A stretch of DNA of 64,000 nt from Pseudanabaena sp. SR411 (GTDB lineage Bacteria > Cyanobacteriota > Cyanobacteriia > Pseudanabaenales > Pseudanabaenaceae): NCBI RefSeq assembly GCF_002251945.1, contig NZ_NDHW01000115.1:1-64000 (forward strand). Reading direction: 5' to 3'. The translations under genes were made by a program, and so were the position numbers. This document shows, piece after piece, positions 8,280 to 16,476 of this stretch (position 1 is the first letter of the stretch; each line of letters starts with the position of its first letter). The notes beneath the pieces are model-generated. The model had not been told where the DNA came from, did no database searches, and was given only the letters and a program-made list of their open reading frames with translations.

Positions 8280-8498
8280 ATGAATGTATCAATCTCTATA
8301 GATTTTTCGCAACTTAAAGCAGTAATCTCTCAATGCAATCTAGAGGAAAAACTAGAGTTATTGCAGTTACTAGAAAAAGACACATTTTCAGTACGGTTCA
8401 AGAAATTTTTGAAATCTGTTCAAACTGATGAACTTAGTTTAGAAGATATTACTAATGAAGTGGAAGCAGTAAGACAGTCAAATTACCATGCGCGATAA
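8280..8498 (+). CDS. Antitoxin-like partner of PIN toxin
   Basis: A 72-residue acidic helical protein (SQCNLEEKLELLQLLEKDTF; LSLEDITNEVEAVRQSNYHA). It immediately precedes the PIN-domain gene and overlaps it by 11 bases, the usual layout of a type II antitoxin and toxin. No classical DNA-binding fold is obvious from sequence. The role is inferred mainly from position and size. Confidence 0.7.
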   Translation: MNVSISIDFSQLKAVISQCNLEEKLELLQLLEKDTFSVRFKKFLKSVQTDELSLEDITNEVEAVRQSNYHAR

Positions 8499-8901
8499 TA
8501 CAGTTCGCGTAGTTATTGACACTAATATTTGGATTAGTTTTCTTATTGGTAAAACTCTTTCTGGACTTAGTGAAGCCATTATTAGCGGTCAAGTAATTGT
8601 GCTATTCAGTAATGATTTATTTAGTGAGTTAATCGAAGTTTTAAACCGCCCAAAATTTAAAAAATATTTTTCAGCATCAGCTATTGAAGAATTAATTGCA
8701 CTTCTTTATGAAAAAATTGAGCTAATTGAAATTATCAACCATTTTAATGATTGCCGAGATCTAAAGGATAACTTTCTACTAGATTTAGCTGTTTCTGGTC
8801 ATGCACATTACCTAGTTACAGGAGATGCTGATTTATTGATCTTAAATCCATTTCATGGGGTAGAAATTATTTCTTATCAAGCTTTTCAGAATGTTATTTA
8901 A
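8488..8901 (+). CDS. PIN-domain toxin (COG1569-type)
   Basis: Putative metal-dependent ribonuclease toxin of the PIN superfamily. The acidic active-site residues are present: D in VVIDTNIWISF, E in SELIEVLNRP, D in KDNFLLDLAVSG and D in LVTGDADLL. At 137 residues it matches the putative-toxin PIN family rather than short VapC. It starts inside the upstream antitoxin-like gene, so the two are translationally coupled. With rtcB and the HEPN-motif gene it makes three neighbours concerned with RNA cutting or joining. Confidence 0.85.
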   Translation: MRDNTVRVVIDTNIWISFLIGKTLSGLSEAIISGQVIVLFSNDLFSELIEVLNRPKFKKYFSASAIEELIALLYEKIELIEIINHFNDCRDLKDNFLLDLAVSGHAHYLVTGDADLLILNPFHGVEIISYQAFQNVI

Positions 8902-8915
8902 CGATCGCTATTTAG

Positions 8916-9611
8916 CTAAACACCCATTTGGGTGACAGAAATTTTGCCAGAGAAGCAGACATCAACATCGGTATTGGGAGCGCGATCGCGAAGATTGTAA
9001 CGACCAGCATAAGTTACGCGATCGCCATCGACTTTAAAACCTAATGGCAAAGGCTGACTCGACTTTTCGCAAAATACAATCTCAGGACTCTTGCCCAAAT
9101 CTTCAACTTCTAAATGCGGCAAATTCACATTCCAATAGGACTGCGGTGGAAGTTGAATTTCTAACAATTGCTTAATTACCCTAGCAGAAGTCTCGGCTGC
9201 CCAAGTCCAGTCAAACTCTCTGCGCCGATCGCGATAATGGGAAATAGCGATCGCAGGAATATTATGAAAAGCTGCCTCGCGCACTGCTGCCACTGTCCCC
9301 GACATATAGACATCCACGCCCATATTACCGCCATGATTGATGCCCGATAGTACCAGTTTCACATCGCTGTACAAATGCGCGATCGCCACCCTTACACAGT
9401 CCGCAGGAGAACCATCAATGGCATAGGTATGTTCGTCACGTTGAGAAATTGCGATCGGTACATGAGTAGTGACCTGATGTCCGCATCCTGAATATTCTCG
9501 GACTGGTGCAGCGATCGCCCCTTTAGTTCCAAATACCAGTTCTGTTGCTTGCTGCAAAGACCAAATCCCTTCAGCATCAATGCCATCGTCATTGGTCAAA
9601 ATAATTGTCAT
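8916..9611 (-). CDS. surE: 5'/3'-nucleotidase SurE
   Basis: Metal-dependent phosphatase acting on nucleoside monophosphates and short polyphosphates, linked to stationary-phase survival. The N-terminal ILTNDDGIDAEGI carries the metal-binding Asp pair, followed by APVREYSGCGH, the AIDGSPADCVRVA segment and LSGINHGGNMGVDVYMSGTV. At 231 residues it is family-typical. It converges with the PIN toxin gene (14-bp gap) and is followed upstream by two intergenic hairpins. Confidence 0.95.
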   Translation of the reverse strand: MTIILTNDDGIDAEGIWSLQQATELVFGTKGAIAAPVREYSGCGHQVTTHVPIAISQRDEHTYAIDGSPADCVRVAIAHLYSDVKLVLSGINHGGNMGVDVYMSGTVAAVREAAFHNIPAIAISHYRDRRREFDWTWAAETSARVIKQLLEIQLPPQSYWNVNLPHLEVEDLGKSPEIVFCEKSSQPLPLGFKVDGDRVTYAGRYNLRDRAPNTDVDVCFSGKISVTQMGV

Positions 9612-9669
9612 GTTTTTTAAATATATTCTTACAGCAGTAGCGATCCTAAATGGTTTGTAAGATTTGGAG

Positions 9670-9710
9670 GGTTATGAGAGTGCGCCCCTTCGGGGCGCAC
9701 TCTCATAACC
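9670..9710. repeat. 41-bp perfect hairpin
   Basis: Nineteen-base arms (GGTTATGAGAGTGCGCCCC and complement) surround TTC. The region GAGAGTGCGCCC recurs in related form at 13332 (GAGAGCGCCC) and 33563 (GAGAGTACGCCC). Here it lies upstream of surE rather than at a gene end. Confidence 0.7.
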
Positions 9711-9747
9711 TATTTAGGATTGCTAAATTACCGATAAAATGAACTAC

Positions 9748-9796
9748 AAAAGATCCTTTAAAACTGTCGCTTCGCAACAGTTTTAAAGGATCTTTT
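9748..9796. repeat. 49-bp hairpin downstream of ndhO
   Basis: Arms AAAAGATCCTTTAAAACTGT and complement enclose the 9-base loop CGCTTCGCA. It lies 28 bases past the ndhO stop on the minus strand, where it could terminate that transcript. Confidence 0.7.
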
Positions 9797-9824
9797 GGGT
9801 TTGAGCGCAAAGGGCTGTAAATGA

Positions 9825-10043
9825 TTAAGCAGCTTGTTCTTCTAGTTGATCCTTGTGTAGCCAGATTGCAGGGGTTGGCACTTTACCAAATTTAATTTGG
9901 ACATAATCACCACGAAACTCCAATACTTCTCCCCATGTTTCAAATAGGTAAGAAGACCAGCGAGTATCATTTGCCATTGCTTCAGGGCTATTTTCTAATT
10001 TTTCACGAATAGCGCGAACGAGTGTGCCTTTCTTCAGAGCCAT
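9825..10043 (-). CDS. ndhO: NAD(P)H-quinone oxidoreductase subunit O
   Basis: Small peripheral subunit of the thylakoid NDH-1 complex that serves cyclic electron flow and respiration. The 72-residue protein starts [19 protein letters not shown] and has the family's [20 protein letters not shown] and [13 protein letters not shown]. Length and sequence match NdhO throughout. It is a single gene with repeat hairpins on both sides; no operon partner is seen. Confidence 0.95.
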   Translation of the reverse strand: MALKKGTLVRAIREKLENSPEAMANDTRWSSYLFETWGEVLEFRGDYVQIKFGKVPTPAIWLHKDQLEEQAA

Positions 10044-10124
10044 AATGTTTAATGCAACAAATTATTAAGGATTTATAACTGCTAGTAGGTATTGTATAGC
10101 AAACCGATATGTTGTTTTCAGCAC

Positions 10125-10230
10125 CATACAGCGATTTGCGCCCAAATCCCAACCAAGAAATTTTCTGAAAGGATTGCTTTGCAATCCTTTCAGAAAATTT
10201 CTTGTAGTTCGTTTGATCGGTAATTACTGT
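10125..10230. repeat. Repeat family B, copy 1
   Basis: Flanks TTTGCGCCCAAATCCCAACC and CGTTTGATCGGTAATT match those of the copy at 35988. The enclosed 51-bp hairpin (10154-10204, arms beginning CAAGAAATTTTCTGAAAGG) is perfect, yet its arms differ from copy 2 while staying self-complementary. Confidence 0.7.
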
Positions 10231-10258
10231 AAGAAATGCCAAACAGCATATCGCCGTC

Positions 10259-10317
10259 AAAAAAGCTAAAAGATGAGTGGAGGCACTGCGTGCCTCCACT
10301 CATCTTTTAGCTTTTTT
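10259..10317. repeat. 59-bp perfect hairpin upstream of ycf34
   Basis: Twenty-eight-base arms (AAAAAAGCTAAAAGATGAGT...) surround TGC. The AAAAGATGAGTGG segment matches the core of family A copies but the family A terminal ends are absent. Confidence 0.7.
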
Positions 10318-10351
10318 GTTAAGATAGCCCCATGAATTAGGTATAACTGCC

Positions 10352-10600
10352 ATGTGCATCTGCATCAATTGCACCTATGTCGATCGCTGCACCACCTATC
10401 ACTCTGTTGAATCACTACATCTGCAACCACATTTGACAGATCATCCAGACTTTGAAGCAACCTCACCAACGATTAATGTCAATATCCGTACTGAGTCTGA
10501 AGACATTCAAATGGAATGGGATGTGGTCGGTTGTGAGAGTTTTACACAAGAGTTGGGAAAATGGATGAAATTACGCCCTGGGGAACTGGTTCCAACTTAA
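10352..10600 (+). CDS. ycf34: Ycf34 family protein
   Basis: An 82-residue protein of the cyanobacterial/algal plastid Ycf34 family, linked to iron-sulfur binding and photosynthetic electron transport. The N-terminal MCICINCTYVDRCTTYHSVE has the four conserved cysteines (residues 2, 4, 7, 13), and the ending EWDVVGCESFTQELGKWMKL...RPGELVPT is the family signature. Full length and intact. It is a single gene with a hairpin repeat upstream and a MITE starting 18 bases after the stop. Confidence 0.95.
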   Translation: MCICINCTYVDRCTTYHSVESLHLQPHLTDHPDFEATSPTINVNIRTESEDIQMEWDVVGCESFTQELGKWMKLRPGELVPT

Positions 10601-10618
10601 AATATTTTCATCAAAATA

Positions 10619-10732
10619 TAGCAATGTAAGAGATAGCTCAGACAAAAATCAAAACCCAAAAGATGAGTGGCGGCGCTTCGCGCCGCCACTCATCTTTTGG
10701 GTTTAATGTCCTAAGCAAAACTTACATTGCTA
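10619..10732. mobile_element. MITE family A, complete copy
   Basis: This 114-bp element has 12-bp terminal inverted repeats TAGCAATGTAAG / CTTACATTGCTA, flanked by TA on both sides as expected for Tc1/mariner-IS630 type insertion. Inside, a 53-bp perfect palindrome (10652-10704) has centre GGCGCTTCGCGCC. It has no coding capacity. The copy at 46465 shares both ends and internal sequence. Confidence 0.85.
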
Positions 10733-10813
10733 TATAGGCTGTGCAAAGCCCAGCTTATATTTTGGGCTTGTTGATTGCTATACTGCTAAGCCTACAGACT
10801 AGGTGCGGGGTTT

Positions 10814-11758
10814 ATGCAAGAAATTGAAAATCTATTTTTTATGTGTTCCTTGCTAGGCAACATATTTATAGGATTCCCTATCAATAATTGTATTCAGCAT
10901 CAGCAAGATCAACCTAGTCTGATATCTAAGCCACAGATTACTGAGCCTCAAAAGCGCTCCACTGCAAATATTGCCACTCAAAAATTAGAATATCAGCGAT
11001 TGATGCAGTCCTTAGGCGAACGCCAGTTATCCAAATTACCTATAGACAAAGTTCTGCAAACTGTTTCTGCCAAATTTCTAGGTGCAACCTATCGCGAAGG
11101 TTTGTTAGATCAAGGCAATGCTGAAAAACTATTTATCTCACTTACAGAATTCGACTGTGTGCTTTTTGTGGAAACGGTTTTAGCATTTTCACGCAATTTA
11201 CTTTCTCCAAATTCAAGTTATGAGAATTTTGTGGAGAATGTTCAAACAGTTCGATATACAGATGGCAAACTAGATGGTTATTGCAGTCGTTTACATTATT
11301 TCTCAGCATGGATACGCGACAATCAAAAAAGGAATATTGTGCGCGATCGCACTGTTGAATTAGGAGGGATTCCTCTCCATAAGACTCTGAACTTTATGAG
11401 CAGTAATTGGCAAAAGTATCCACGTCTAAAGAATAATGAAGCCAATCGTCAATGCATTTTAGTAATGGAAAAGCAGATCGCATTAGAGACGAGATCGCAT
11501 CCACTACAATATATTCCTAGCTCCAAAATTCGTTCTATCTATCCATTACTCAAAGCGGGTGACATTATTGCTGTGACGACGGATATTCAAGGGCTGGATA
11601 CTACGCATACAGGTTTTGTTTATCCTACTAGCAATGGGATTGGACTGATCCATGCGTCACCATCAGGAAAAGTCAAAGTTTCTCCCGATTTACAGCGTTA
11701 CGTTGAAGGGGTTGATCATGCGATCGGGATTATGGTTGCAAGTCCCAATCACACGTAG
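10814..11758 (+). CDS. DUF1460 amidase-like protein
   Basis: Predicted cell-wall hydrolase of the DUF1460 group (N-acetylmuramoyl-L-alanine amidase-like, cysteine peptidase fold). The catalytic cysteine is expected in TEFDCVLFVETVLAFSRN (about residues 111-128), the motif GKLDGYCSRLHYFSAWI is typical, and the histidine in THTGFVYP is a candidate catalytic partner. A hydrophobic N-terminus (FFMCSLLGNIFIGF) may be a signal or anchor. At 314 residues it is within family range. It stands alone after a MITE and converges with prmA. The activity assignment is by family. Confidence 0.82.
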   Translation: MQEIENLFFMCSLLGNIFIGFPINNCIQHQQDQPSLISKPQITEPQKRSTANIATQKLEYQRLMQSLGERQLSKLPIDKVLQTVSAKFLGATYREGLLDQGNAEKLFISLTEFDCVLFVETVLAFSRNLLSPNSSYENFVENVQTVRYTDGKLDGYCSRLHYFSAWIRDNQKRNIVRDRTVELGGIPLHKTLNFMSSNWQKYPRLKNNEANRQCILVMEKQIALETRSHPLQYIPSSKIRSIYPLLKAGDIIAVTTDIQGLDTTHTGFVYPTSNGIGLIHASPSGKVKVSPDLQRYVEGVDHAIGIMVASPNHT

Positions 11759-11787
11759 GGGCGATTTATGAATTGCCCCTATGGGTG

Positions 11788-11825
11788 ATTAGAGAATAAG
11801 GCGCTTAAGCGCCTTGTTCTCTAAT
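11788..11825. terminator. Bidirectional hairpin between convergent genes
   Basis: ATTAGAGAA / TTCTCTAAT outer arms and AAGGCGCTT / AAGCGCCTT inner arms form one stem, overlapping the last codons of prmA. Its position between two converging genes suggests shared termination. Confidence 0.75.
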
Positions 11826-12744
11826 ATTCCGATCTCCTAATTGTCAAACAAGCCCATTCTTGACGCTTCCAAAATGTAGCAATTACCCATTTGTGGGCAT
11901 CCAGAGCCTCAGCAACCTTTGGTACTTGCTCAACCAAAATTCCACTTAAAATCCCCCAGCCATTTTCACCAACCAGCTTATCGAAATGGGGAACCATATC
12001 AACGATGATATCGGCAAGAATATTACAGGTAAACCCATTCGCAGGTGCAGGCATATGGGCAATCAAATCTTGAATACTGCCTTCTGCAACCCAGATTTTA
12101 TCCTCAGGAATATCATTCAGTTGACGATTGTGATTAGTTGCCTTGATCGCCAGAATGTCATTATCGATCGCATAGGTTTGACTTGCCCCAATCAGCAAAG
12201 CCCCAATACTGAGAATCCCTGAACCACAACCAACATCGGCAACCACAATATTATCTTCGGGCTTTGCACCCCAAAGACGCATTTCTAAAGCTTCTAAACA
12301 AAGCTGTGTAGTGGCATGAGCGCCAGTACCAAAAGCACTACCAGGATCGAGACGCAGAATTTTGCGATCGCCATCGGTAGGTGGATCAATCCATGCTGGA
12401 TAAATTACCAACATGTCACCGATTTCCTGTGGACTCCAATGTTGTTTCCAGCTCGATGACCAATCCTCATCGTTAATTACTGTCCATTGGGTAATTGGTG
12501 CTTCGTAATTCCAAGCGATCGCGTCTTGCTTGATCCATAGTGCTAAAGCCGCTAGATCTAAAACACTACCTTTTTCAACAGGCAAATAACTACTAACGCG
12601 AATCTCTCCATCTTTTTTTTGGCTTGCCATTCCTTGACAGCCAAAATTTTGTAATCGCCAGAAAATCTGCTCTTCTAGAGACTGTTCGGCTATAACTTGG
12701 ATTTCCCACCAACTGTTGTTAGAGGTAATGCTCAAAGGTGACAT
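11821..12744 (-). CDS. prmA: Ribosomal protein L11 methyltransferase
   Basis: SAM-dependent methyltransferase that trimethylates ribosomal protein L11. The C-terminal Rossmann domain shows ADVGCGSGILSIGALLIGA (motif I), and the upstream LDPGSAFGTGAHATTQLCLE is the PrmA signature. CNILADIIVDM is the substrate-side motif. The N-terminal part (SWWEIQVIAEQSLEEQIFWR) is the L11-recognition domain. Length of 307 residues is normal. It is followed on the same strand by no obvious partner. Confidence 0.95.
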   Translation of the reverse strand: MSPLSITSNNSWWEIQVIAEQSLEEQIFWRLQNFGCQGMASQKKDGEIRVSSYLPVEKGSVLDLAALALWIKQDAIAWNYEAPITQWTVINDEDWSSSWKQHWSPQEIGDMLVIYPAWIDPPTDGDRKILRLDPGSAFGTGAHATTQLCLEALEMRLWGAKPEDNIVVADVGCGSGILSIGALLIGASQTYAIDNDILAIKATNHNRQLNDIPEDKIWVAEGSIQDLIAHMPAPANGFTCNILADIIVDMVPHFDKLVGENGWGILSGILVEQVPKVAEALDAHKWVIATFWKRQEWACLTIRRSEY

Positions 12745-12823
12745 CTGGCGCTTATGACTATGATATGAGTGATTATATTTGGGAATATGCGATCGCGCGA
12801 AGCGCTGAATATCGCAATAATTC

Positions 12824-13225
12824 CTAGTCTTGGATATATTCTTGTTGCTGCAACAGCGCTAATTCTGCTCGCTGTGCTTCACGTCCTAAATAGGCAGCAT
12901 GGTCAAACAGTGTAACAGGACAAGGTTGTGTGTTTTCAAAGATTTCTACACATAGTTCCTTAGCAGTTCGACCTGTAAATAACTGTACTGCTTGACGATC
13001 AACTTTACCTCTAGCAGGAATTGGTTTTCCTGTCTCAGGATCAACGGCTAATCCTTGTTCATTGATGATATTGCTATAGTGTTTTGCACAAATTAAATTT
13101 TGTTGGCGATCCACATAAATAATAAAGTAACCACTAGGATCGAGAGCTAGCGATCGCTTCGATAATTGCTCATCAATGATCTGGAGTTGTTGAGTAAGTA
13201 AGTGCGTGTCAGCAGTCAAGTTCAT
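12824..13225 (-). CDS. DUF4346 domain-containing protein
   Basis: A 133-residue cyanobacterial conserved protein of the DUF4346 type. It shows the family's LDPSGYFIIYVDRQQNLICA, GLAVDPETGKPIPARGKVDR and FTGRTAKELCVEIFE, and ends with LFDHAAYLGREAQRAELAL. The function is unknown; similar domains are appended to dihydropteroate synthase-like proteins in archaea. It lies 79 bp upstream of prmA on the same strand and may share its transcript. Confidence 0.85.
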   Translation of the reverse strand: MNLTADTHLLTQQLQIIDEQLSKRSLALDPSGYFIIYVDRQQNLICAKHYSNIINEQGLAVDPETGKPIPARGKVDRQAVQLFTGRTAKELCVEIFENTQPCPVTLFDHAAYLGREAQRAELALLQQQEYIQD

Positions 13226-13331
13226 TAACTTTGAGGCAAGAGAATATTTTTCTTATCTATGATACGACTTACAGCGCTGAAGTTTTGCAGAACTAACTAA
13301 TCCTATACAATGAAACATAGCAATCCTAGAT

Positions 13332-13370
13332 GAGTTTTGAGAGCGCCCGTTCGGGAGGCTCTCAAAACTC
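13332..13370. repeat. Intergenic hairpin
   Basis: Thirteen-base arms GAGTTTTGAGAGC and complement carry an inner CCC-GTTC-GGG stem. It lies in the divergent region between the DUF4346 gene and the kinase, so it is not a terminator of either. Confidence 0.6.
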
Positions 13371-13436
13371 TCCAATTCTTACAATATAGAGCAAATTTCC
13401 AACTTGCCATAGCCTATAACTAGAGGGGCGATCGCC

Positions 13437-15155
13437 ATGCCAGCCAAAGTACTTGATGGACGTTACAAACTAATTAAGCAAATCGGTGCAGGTGGATTTG
13501 GGCATACATTTATCGCGAGGGATATGCGCCGACCTGGGTCGCCACCCTGTGTCGTCAAGCAACTAAAGCCCGCTAGTGATGATCCCAATTTTATTCGGGA
13601 GGCACGACGGCTATTTAACACTGAGGCAGAAACTCTTGAAAAGTTAGGCAGGCATGACCAGATCCCGCAATTACTTGCCTACTTTGAGGAAGATAAGCAG
13701 TTCTTTTTGGTGCAAGAATTTGTAGAAGGGCGATCGCTTCATGACGAACTCAAAGCCCCTTTGCCTGAAGTGTCAGATTTAGATAACGAACCGCAAGATC
13801 GGATTCTGGCGGAGCTTGCCAATATTGATGCACCAGTGCGAGACAAACAACTCAACGAAGTTGAAGTAATTCAGATTTTGAAAGATGTTCTTGATGTTTT
13901 GGAATTTGTTCATTCAGAAGGGGTAATCCATCGCGATATTAAGCCAGACAACTTAATTCGCCGCAAAAAAGATCGCAAAATTGTACTAATTGACTTTGGT
14001 GCAGTGAGAGCTATGCAAGATGCTAATACCCAACTAACTGCTAATGAGAAAGGGGAATCGCGATTTACGGTTACCATCGGTACACCTGGTTATATGCCCA
14101 GTGAGCAATGTGCAGGTAGACCGACTTACAACAGTGATATTTATGCTTTGGGAATGGTGGCGATTAAGGCTCTTACAGGTTATGGTCCCACTGATTTGCC
14201 AACCGATCCTGCTACAGGGGAACTAGTCTGGCGCGATAAAGCACAGGTTAGTAACGGATTAGCGATGGTAATAACTCGGATGGTTCGCTATCACTATACC
14301 CAACGCTATCAGTCAGTGCGTGAGGTCAATCAAGGTATTAGCACCTTTGCCACGATGACCGAAGTGGAACGGCAAGCCACGACAAGTAAGATAGTCAGAT
14401 CAACAATTCTCACGGGAACAGATAGTCTGGCTAAATCTAATGCAGCGACTTCCTACAAATCCAGTTCTCAAAATCGTCGGACAGTTCCTGCGCCATCTGC
14501 TAGCTCCAACTCAGGAGTTCTATTCCTATTTGGTGGACTGTTGGCAGTAGTAGCTGTAATCGCTGCTTTCGCGTTACCATCGATGATGCGAAATAATCAG
14601 CCAGCAGTTATTGTCAATAATCCCGCGATTCCTGTCACAAAAACAATCTCACCTGAATCCAGTCCTGTCTCAACAGCCACAAATACTTCAGTCAGTCAAG
14701 CTGTAAATTTAGAAGTTAACAAAGATTTCTTGTTCCCCAATAAAATAGTGGGAGATGTGACGCACACCTATACAATTCAAGCGAAGTCTGGTCAATCCCT
14801 CAGTACTGCAATTACGGGTAGTGGTCTATTACTGACGATCCTGAATGATCAAGGCGTTCCCTTGCCCAATGCTGTGAATGTGATAAATACTGATGTCCCT
14901 ATTACATCTGATGGAGCCTATGTAGTGCAGATCAAGGGGATTGGAGGCACTTCTGAAATCCCCTATCAATTAAAACTTAGTCTTAAGGAGACGGCGATCG
15001 CTCAACCAACATCTACTCCCACAAATCCTCCCTTCCCTTCCCCATTGGTATCCCCAACTCCAACATCGGGAACACCGATTCCTAGCTCTCCAACACCTGT
15101 GGCGACCCCAACCCCACCACCTCCACAAATAGAAATCAAAGTTAGAAATAGATAA
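13437..15155 (+). CDS. Membrane Ser/Thr protein kinase with extracytoplasmic C-terminus
   Basis: Hanks-type kinase. The glycine loop IGAGGFGHTF is at residues 16-25, ATP-anchoring K41, catalytic HRDIKPDN at 165-172 and DFG at 186-188; GTPGYMPSEQ is the activation-loop end. An acidic insert (about residues 105-142) splits the N- and C-lobes. One membrane helix (GVLFLFGGLLAVVAVIAAFA, about 360-379) separates the cytoplasmic kinase from an outside beta-rich domain with a PPC-like sequence (YTIQAKSGQSLSTAITGSG). The C-terminus is a Pro/Ser/Thr-rich tail. It resembles the SpkB/SpkC class. Substrates are unknown; an FHA protein is encoded at 36272. Confidence 0.9.
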   Translation: MPAKVLDGRYKLIKQIGAGGFGHTFIARDMRRPGSPPCVVKQLKPASDDPNFIREARRLFNTEAETLEKLGRHDQIPQLLAYFEEDKQFFLVQEFVEGRSLHDELKAPLPEVSDLDNEPQDRILAELANIDAPVRDKQLNEVEVIQILKDVLDVLEFVHSEGVIHRDIKPDNLIRRKKDRKIVLIDFGAVRAMQDANTQLTANEKGESRFTVTIGTPGYMPSEQCAGRPTYNSDIYALGMVAIKALTGYGPTDLPTDPATGELVWRDKAQVSNGLAMVITRMVRYHYTQRYQSVREVNQGISTFATMTEVERQATTSKIVRSTILTGTDSLAKSNAATSYKSSSQNRRTVPAPSASSNSGVLFLFGGLLAVVAVIAAFALPSMMRNNQPAVIVNNPAIPVTKTISPESSPVSTATNTSVSQAVNLEVNKDFLFPNKIVGDVTHTYTIQAKSGQSLSTAITGSGLLLTILNDQGVPLPNAVNVINTDVPITSDGAYVVQIKGIGGTSEIPYQLKLSLKETAIAQPTSTPTNPPFPSPLVSPTPTSGTPIPSSPTPVATPTPPPPQIEIKVRNR

Positions 15156-15160
15156 GAAAT

Positions 15161-15199
15161 GATTTTTTGTGGCGTGGCAAAGCCACGCCACAAAAAATC
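15161..15199. repeat. Hairpin of the GTGGCG family
   Basis: Eighteen-base arms GATTTTTTGTGGCGTGGC and complement surround AAA. It lies 5 bases past the kinase stop and could serve as a terminator; it resembles hairpins at 2313 and 24054. Confidence 0.7.
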
Positions 15200-15217
15200 T
15201 GTTTCTTTGAAAACATC

Positions 15218-16024
15218 ATGAAAATATATGGGATTGATTTTACGAGCGCACCTAGCAAAACAAAGGTAATTACTTGTATAGAGTCATTTCTAGAGGCAGA
15301 TATTTTACACATTGAGAAGTTCTATCGCTTTACAGACTTTCTTTCTTTTATGGATTTTCTCCTGCGATCGCCTTCTTGGATTGCGGGAGTGGATTTTCCT
15401 TTAGGACAACCACGCAAATTAATCGAGAACTTGCGATGGGGAGAAACTTGGACAGAGTATGTTGCTCTCATTGGGCAAATGACAAAGCAAGAATTTGTGG
15501 AAACCTTAAATCAATATCGTCAGGGTCGAGCTAACGGCGACCGCGAACATTTACGTCAAACTGATCGACTCACAGGCGCAATTAGTCCGATGAAAATTTA
15601 TGGTGTACCTGTAGGAAAAATGTTTTTTGAAGGCGCACCTAGAATGCTTAAGGCAGGATTTAGCATTTTGCCTTGTCATCCGACTGACGATCCACGCATT
15701 GTCATGGAGGTTTACCCTGCCCTAATCGCAAGGGGCATTATTGGTAAGCAAAGCTATAAATCCGATAACAAGCAAAAACAAACCTCAGAAATGAAATTTT
15801 TGCGTCAAGAAATAATTAATCAGGTGCGATCGCCTATATCTAAGACAGAATACGGCTTTATTGTCGAAGTTAATCGACAGCTTGACGGGGAATGTATAAG
15901 TGATGCGTCAGGAGACACAATCGATGCTGCACTTGCGGCAATTCAAGCAGCACAGGCTTCTCGACAAGCAAACTATGGGATTCCTGAAACCTGCGATCGC
16001 CTTGAAGGATGGATCTGTGCATAA
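15218..16024 (+). CDS. DUF429 domain-containing protein
   Basis: Protein of the DUF429 family (predicted RNase H-like fold nuclease), function unknown. It starts MKIYGIDFTSAPSKTKVITC, with an Asp on the first strand as in RNase H folds, then WIAGVDFPLGQPRKL and VMEVYPALIARGIIG, and ends with SGDTIDAALAAIQAA, all typical. The ATG at 15218 is preferred because the open frame upstream is only the hairpin. About 268 residues. It follows the kinase and converges with the HepT-like gene. Confidence 0.85.
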   Translation: MKIYGIDFTSAPSKTKVITCIESFLEADILHIEKFYRFTDFLSFMDFLLRSPSWIAGVDFPLGQPRKLIENLRWGETWTEYVALIGQMTKQEFVETLNQYRQGRANGDREHLRQTDRLTGAISPMKIYGVPVGKMFFEGAPRMLKAGFSILPCHPTDDPRIVMEVYPALIARGIIGKQSYKSDNKQKQTSEMKFLRQEIINQVRSPISKTEYGFIVEVNRQLDGECISDASGDTIDAALAAIQAAQASRQANYGIPETCDRLEGWICA

Positions 16025-16055
16025 AAAAAGGCAGCACTTCGTGCTGCCTTTTTTT
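16023..16055. terminator. Strong bidirectional terminator
   Basis: The stem GGCAGCAC / GTGCTGCC with a TTC loop is flanked by A7 and T7. It sits between converging genes and fits intrinsic termination in both directions. Confidence 0.9.
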
Positions 16056-16061
16056 AGAGAG

Positions 16062-16442
16062 TTATAAATTGGCGATCGCTTTTCGCATTAACTCCTTGAT
16101 AAAAGGCACATCATGGTGAGTTAACTCCCACAAAGTATTGAGATCGACTTCTAAATAGCCAAACATCAAACTATCACCCACACTAGCCAAACGTCGCCAA
16201 TTAATTTGGGGATATTGATCCATAAAACTAATCGGTAACCTCTTTGCCGTTGCACCGATCAGACCAATTGCCCTTTCTACTGCAAAAATCGTTTTTTGAT
16301 CGCGACTAAACTGCATAAAATCAATCTCTGATACAAATGACTCCGTAGCCGCGATCGCTTCTAAAATATCCTGTATTTGTACTTCAAGACGATGGTTATT
16401 ATTCTCGATTTCAGCAGGAATACTCACTTTACTGGTTGTCAT
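16062..16442 (-). CDS. HepT-like (DUF86) protein with degenerate active site
   Basis: A 126-residue homolog of HepT, the HEPN toxin half of MntA/HepT pairs. IQDILEAIAATESFV and AVERAIGLIGATAKRLP match the family, as does INWRRLASVGDSLMFGYLEVDLNTL near residues 80-105. Functional HepT carries an R-N-x-x-x-H motif just before GYF-VD; here the aligned R, N and H read G, D and F, so the RNase site is gone. No MntA nucleotidyltransferase gene is adjacent. It may be a retired toxin, a pseudo-HEPN binding protein or a decaying gene. The frame is intact. Confidence 0.8.
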   Translation of the reverse strand: MTTSKVSIPAEIENNNHRLEVQIQDILEAIAATESFVSEIDFMQFSRDQKTIFAVERAIGLIGATAKRLPISFMDQYPQINWRRLASVGDSLMFGYLEVDLNTLWELTHHDVPFIKELMRKAIANL

Positions 16443-16476
16443 TAGCTTTTTTCCCTTAAAAAATCTAGTTTAACAT

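Larger units (their letters stand above)
10044..10351. other. Intergenic region between ndhO and ycf34 filled with hairpin repeats
   Basis: This 308-bp divergent promoter region contains two large hairpins (10154-10204 and 10259-10317) and little else. Because both flanking genes read away from it, the hairpins cannot be terminators for them. No further coding signal is seen. Confidence 0.7.

Noticed and set aside
10003-10299. 98-codon minus-strand frame overlapping the ndhO start
   Set aside because: It is built from the two hairpin repeats between ndhO and ycf34 and shares no family features.
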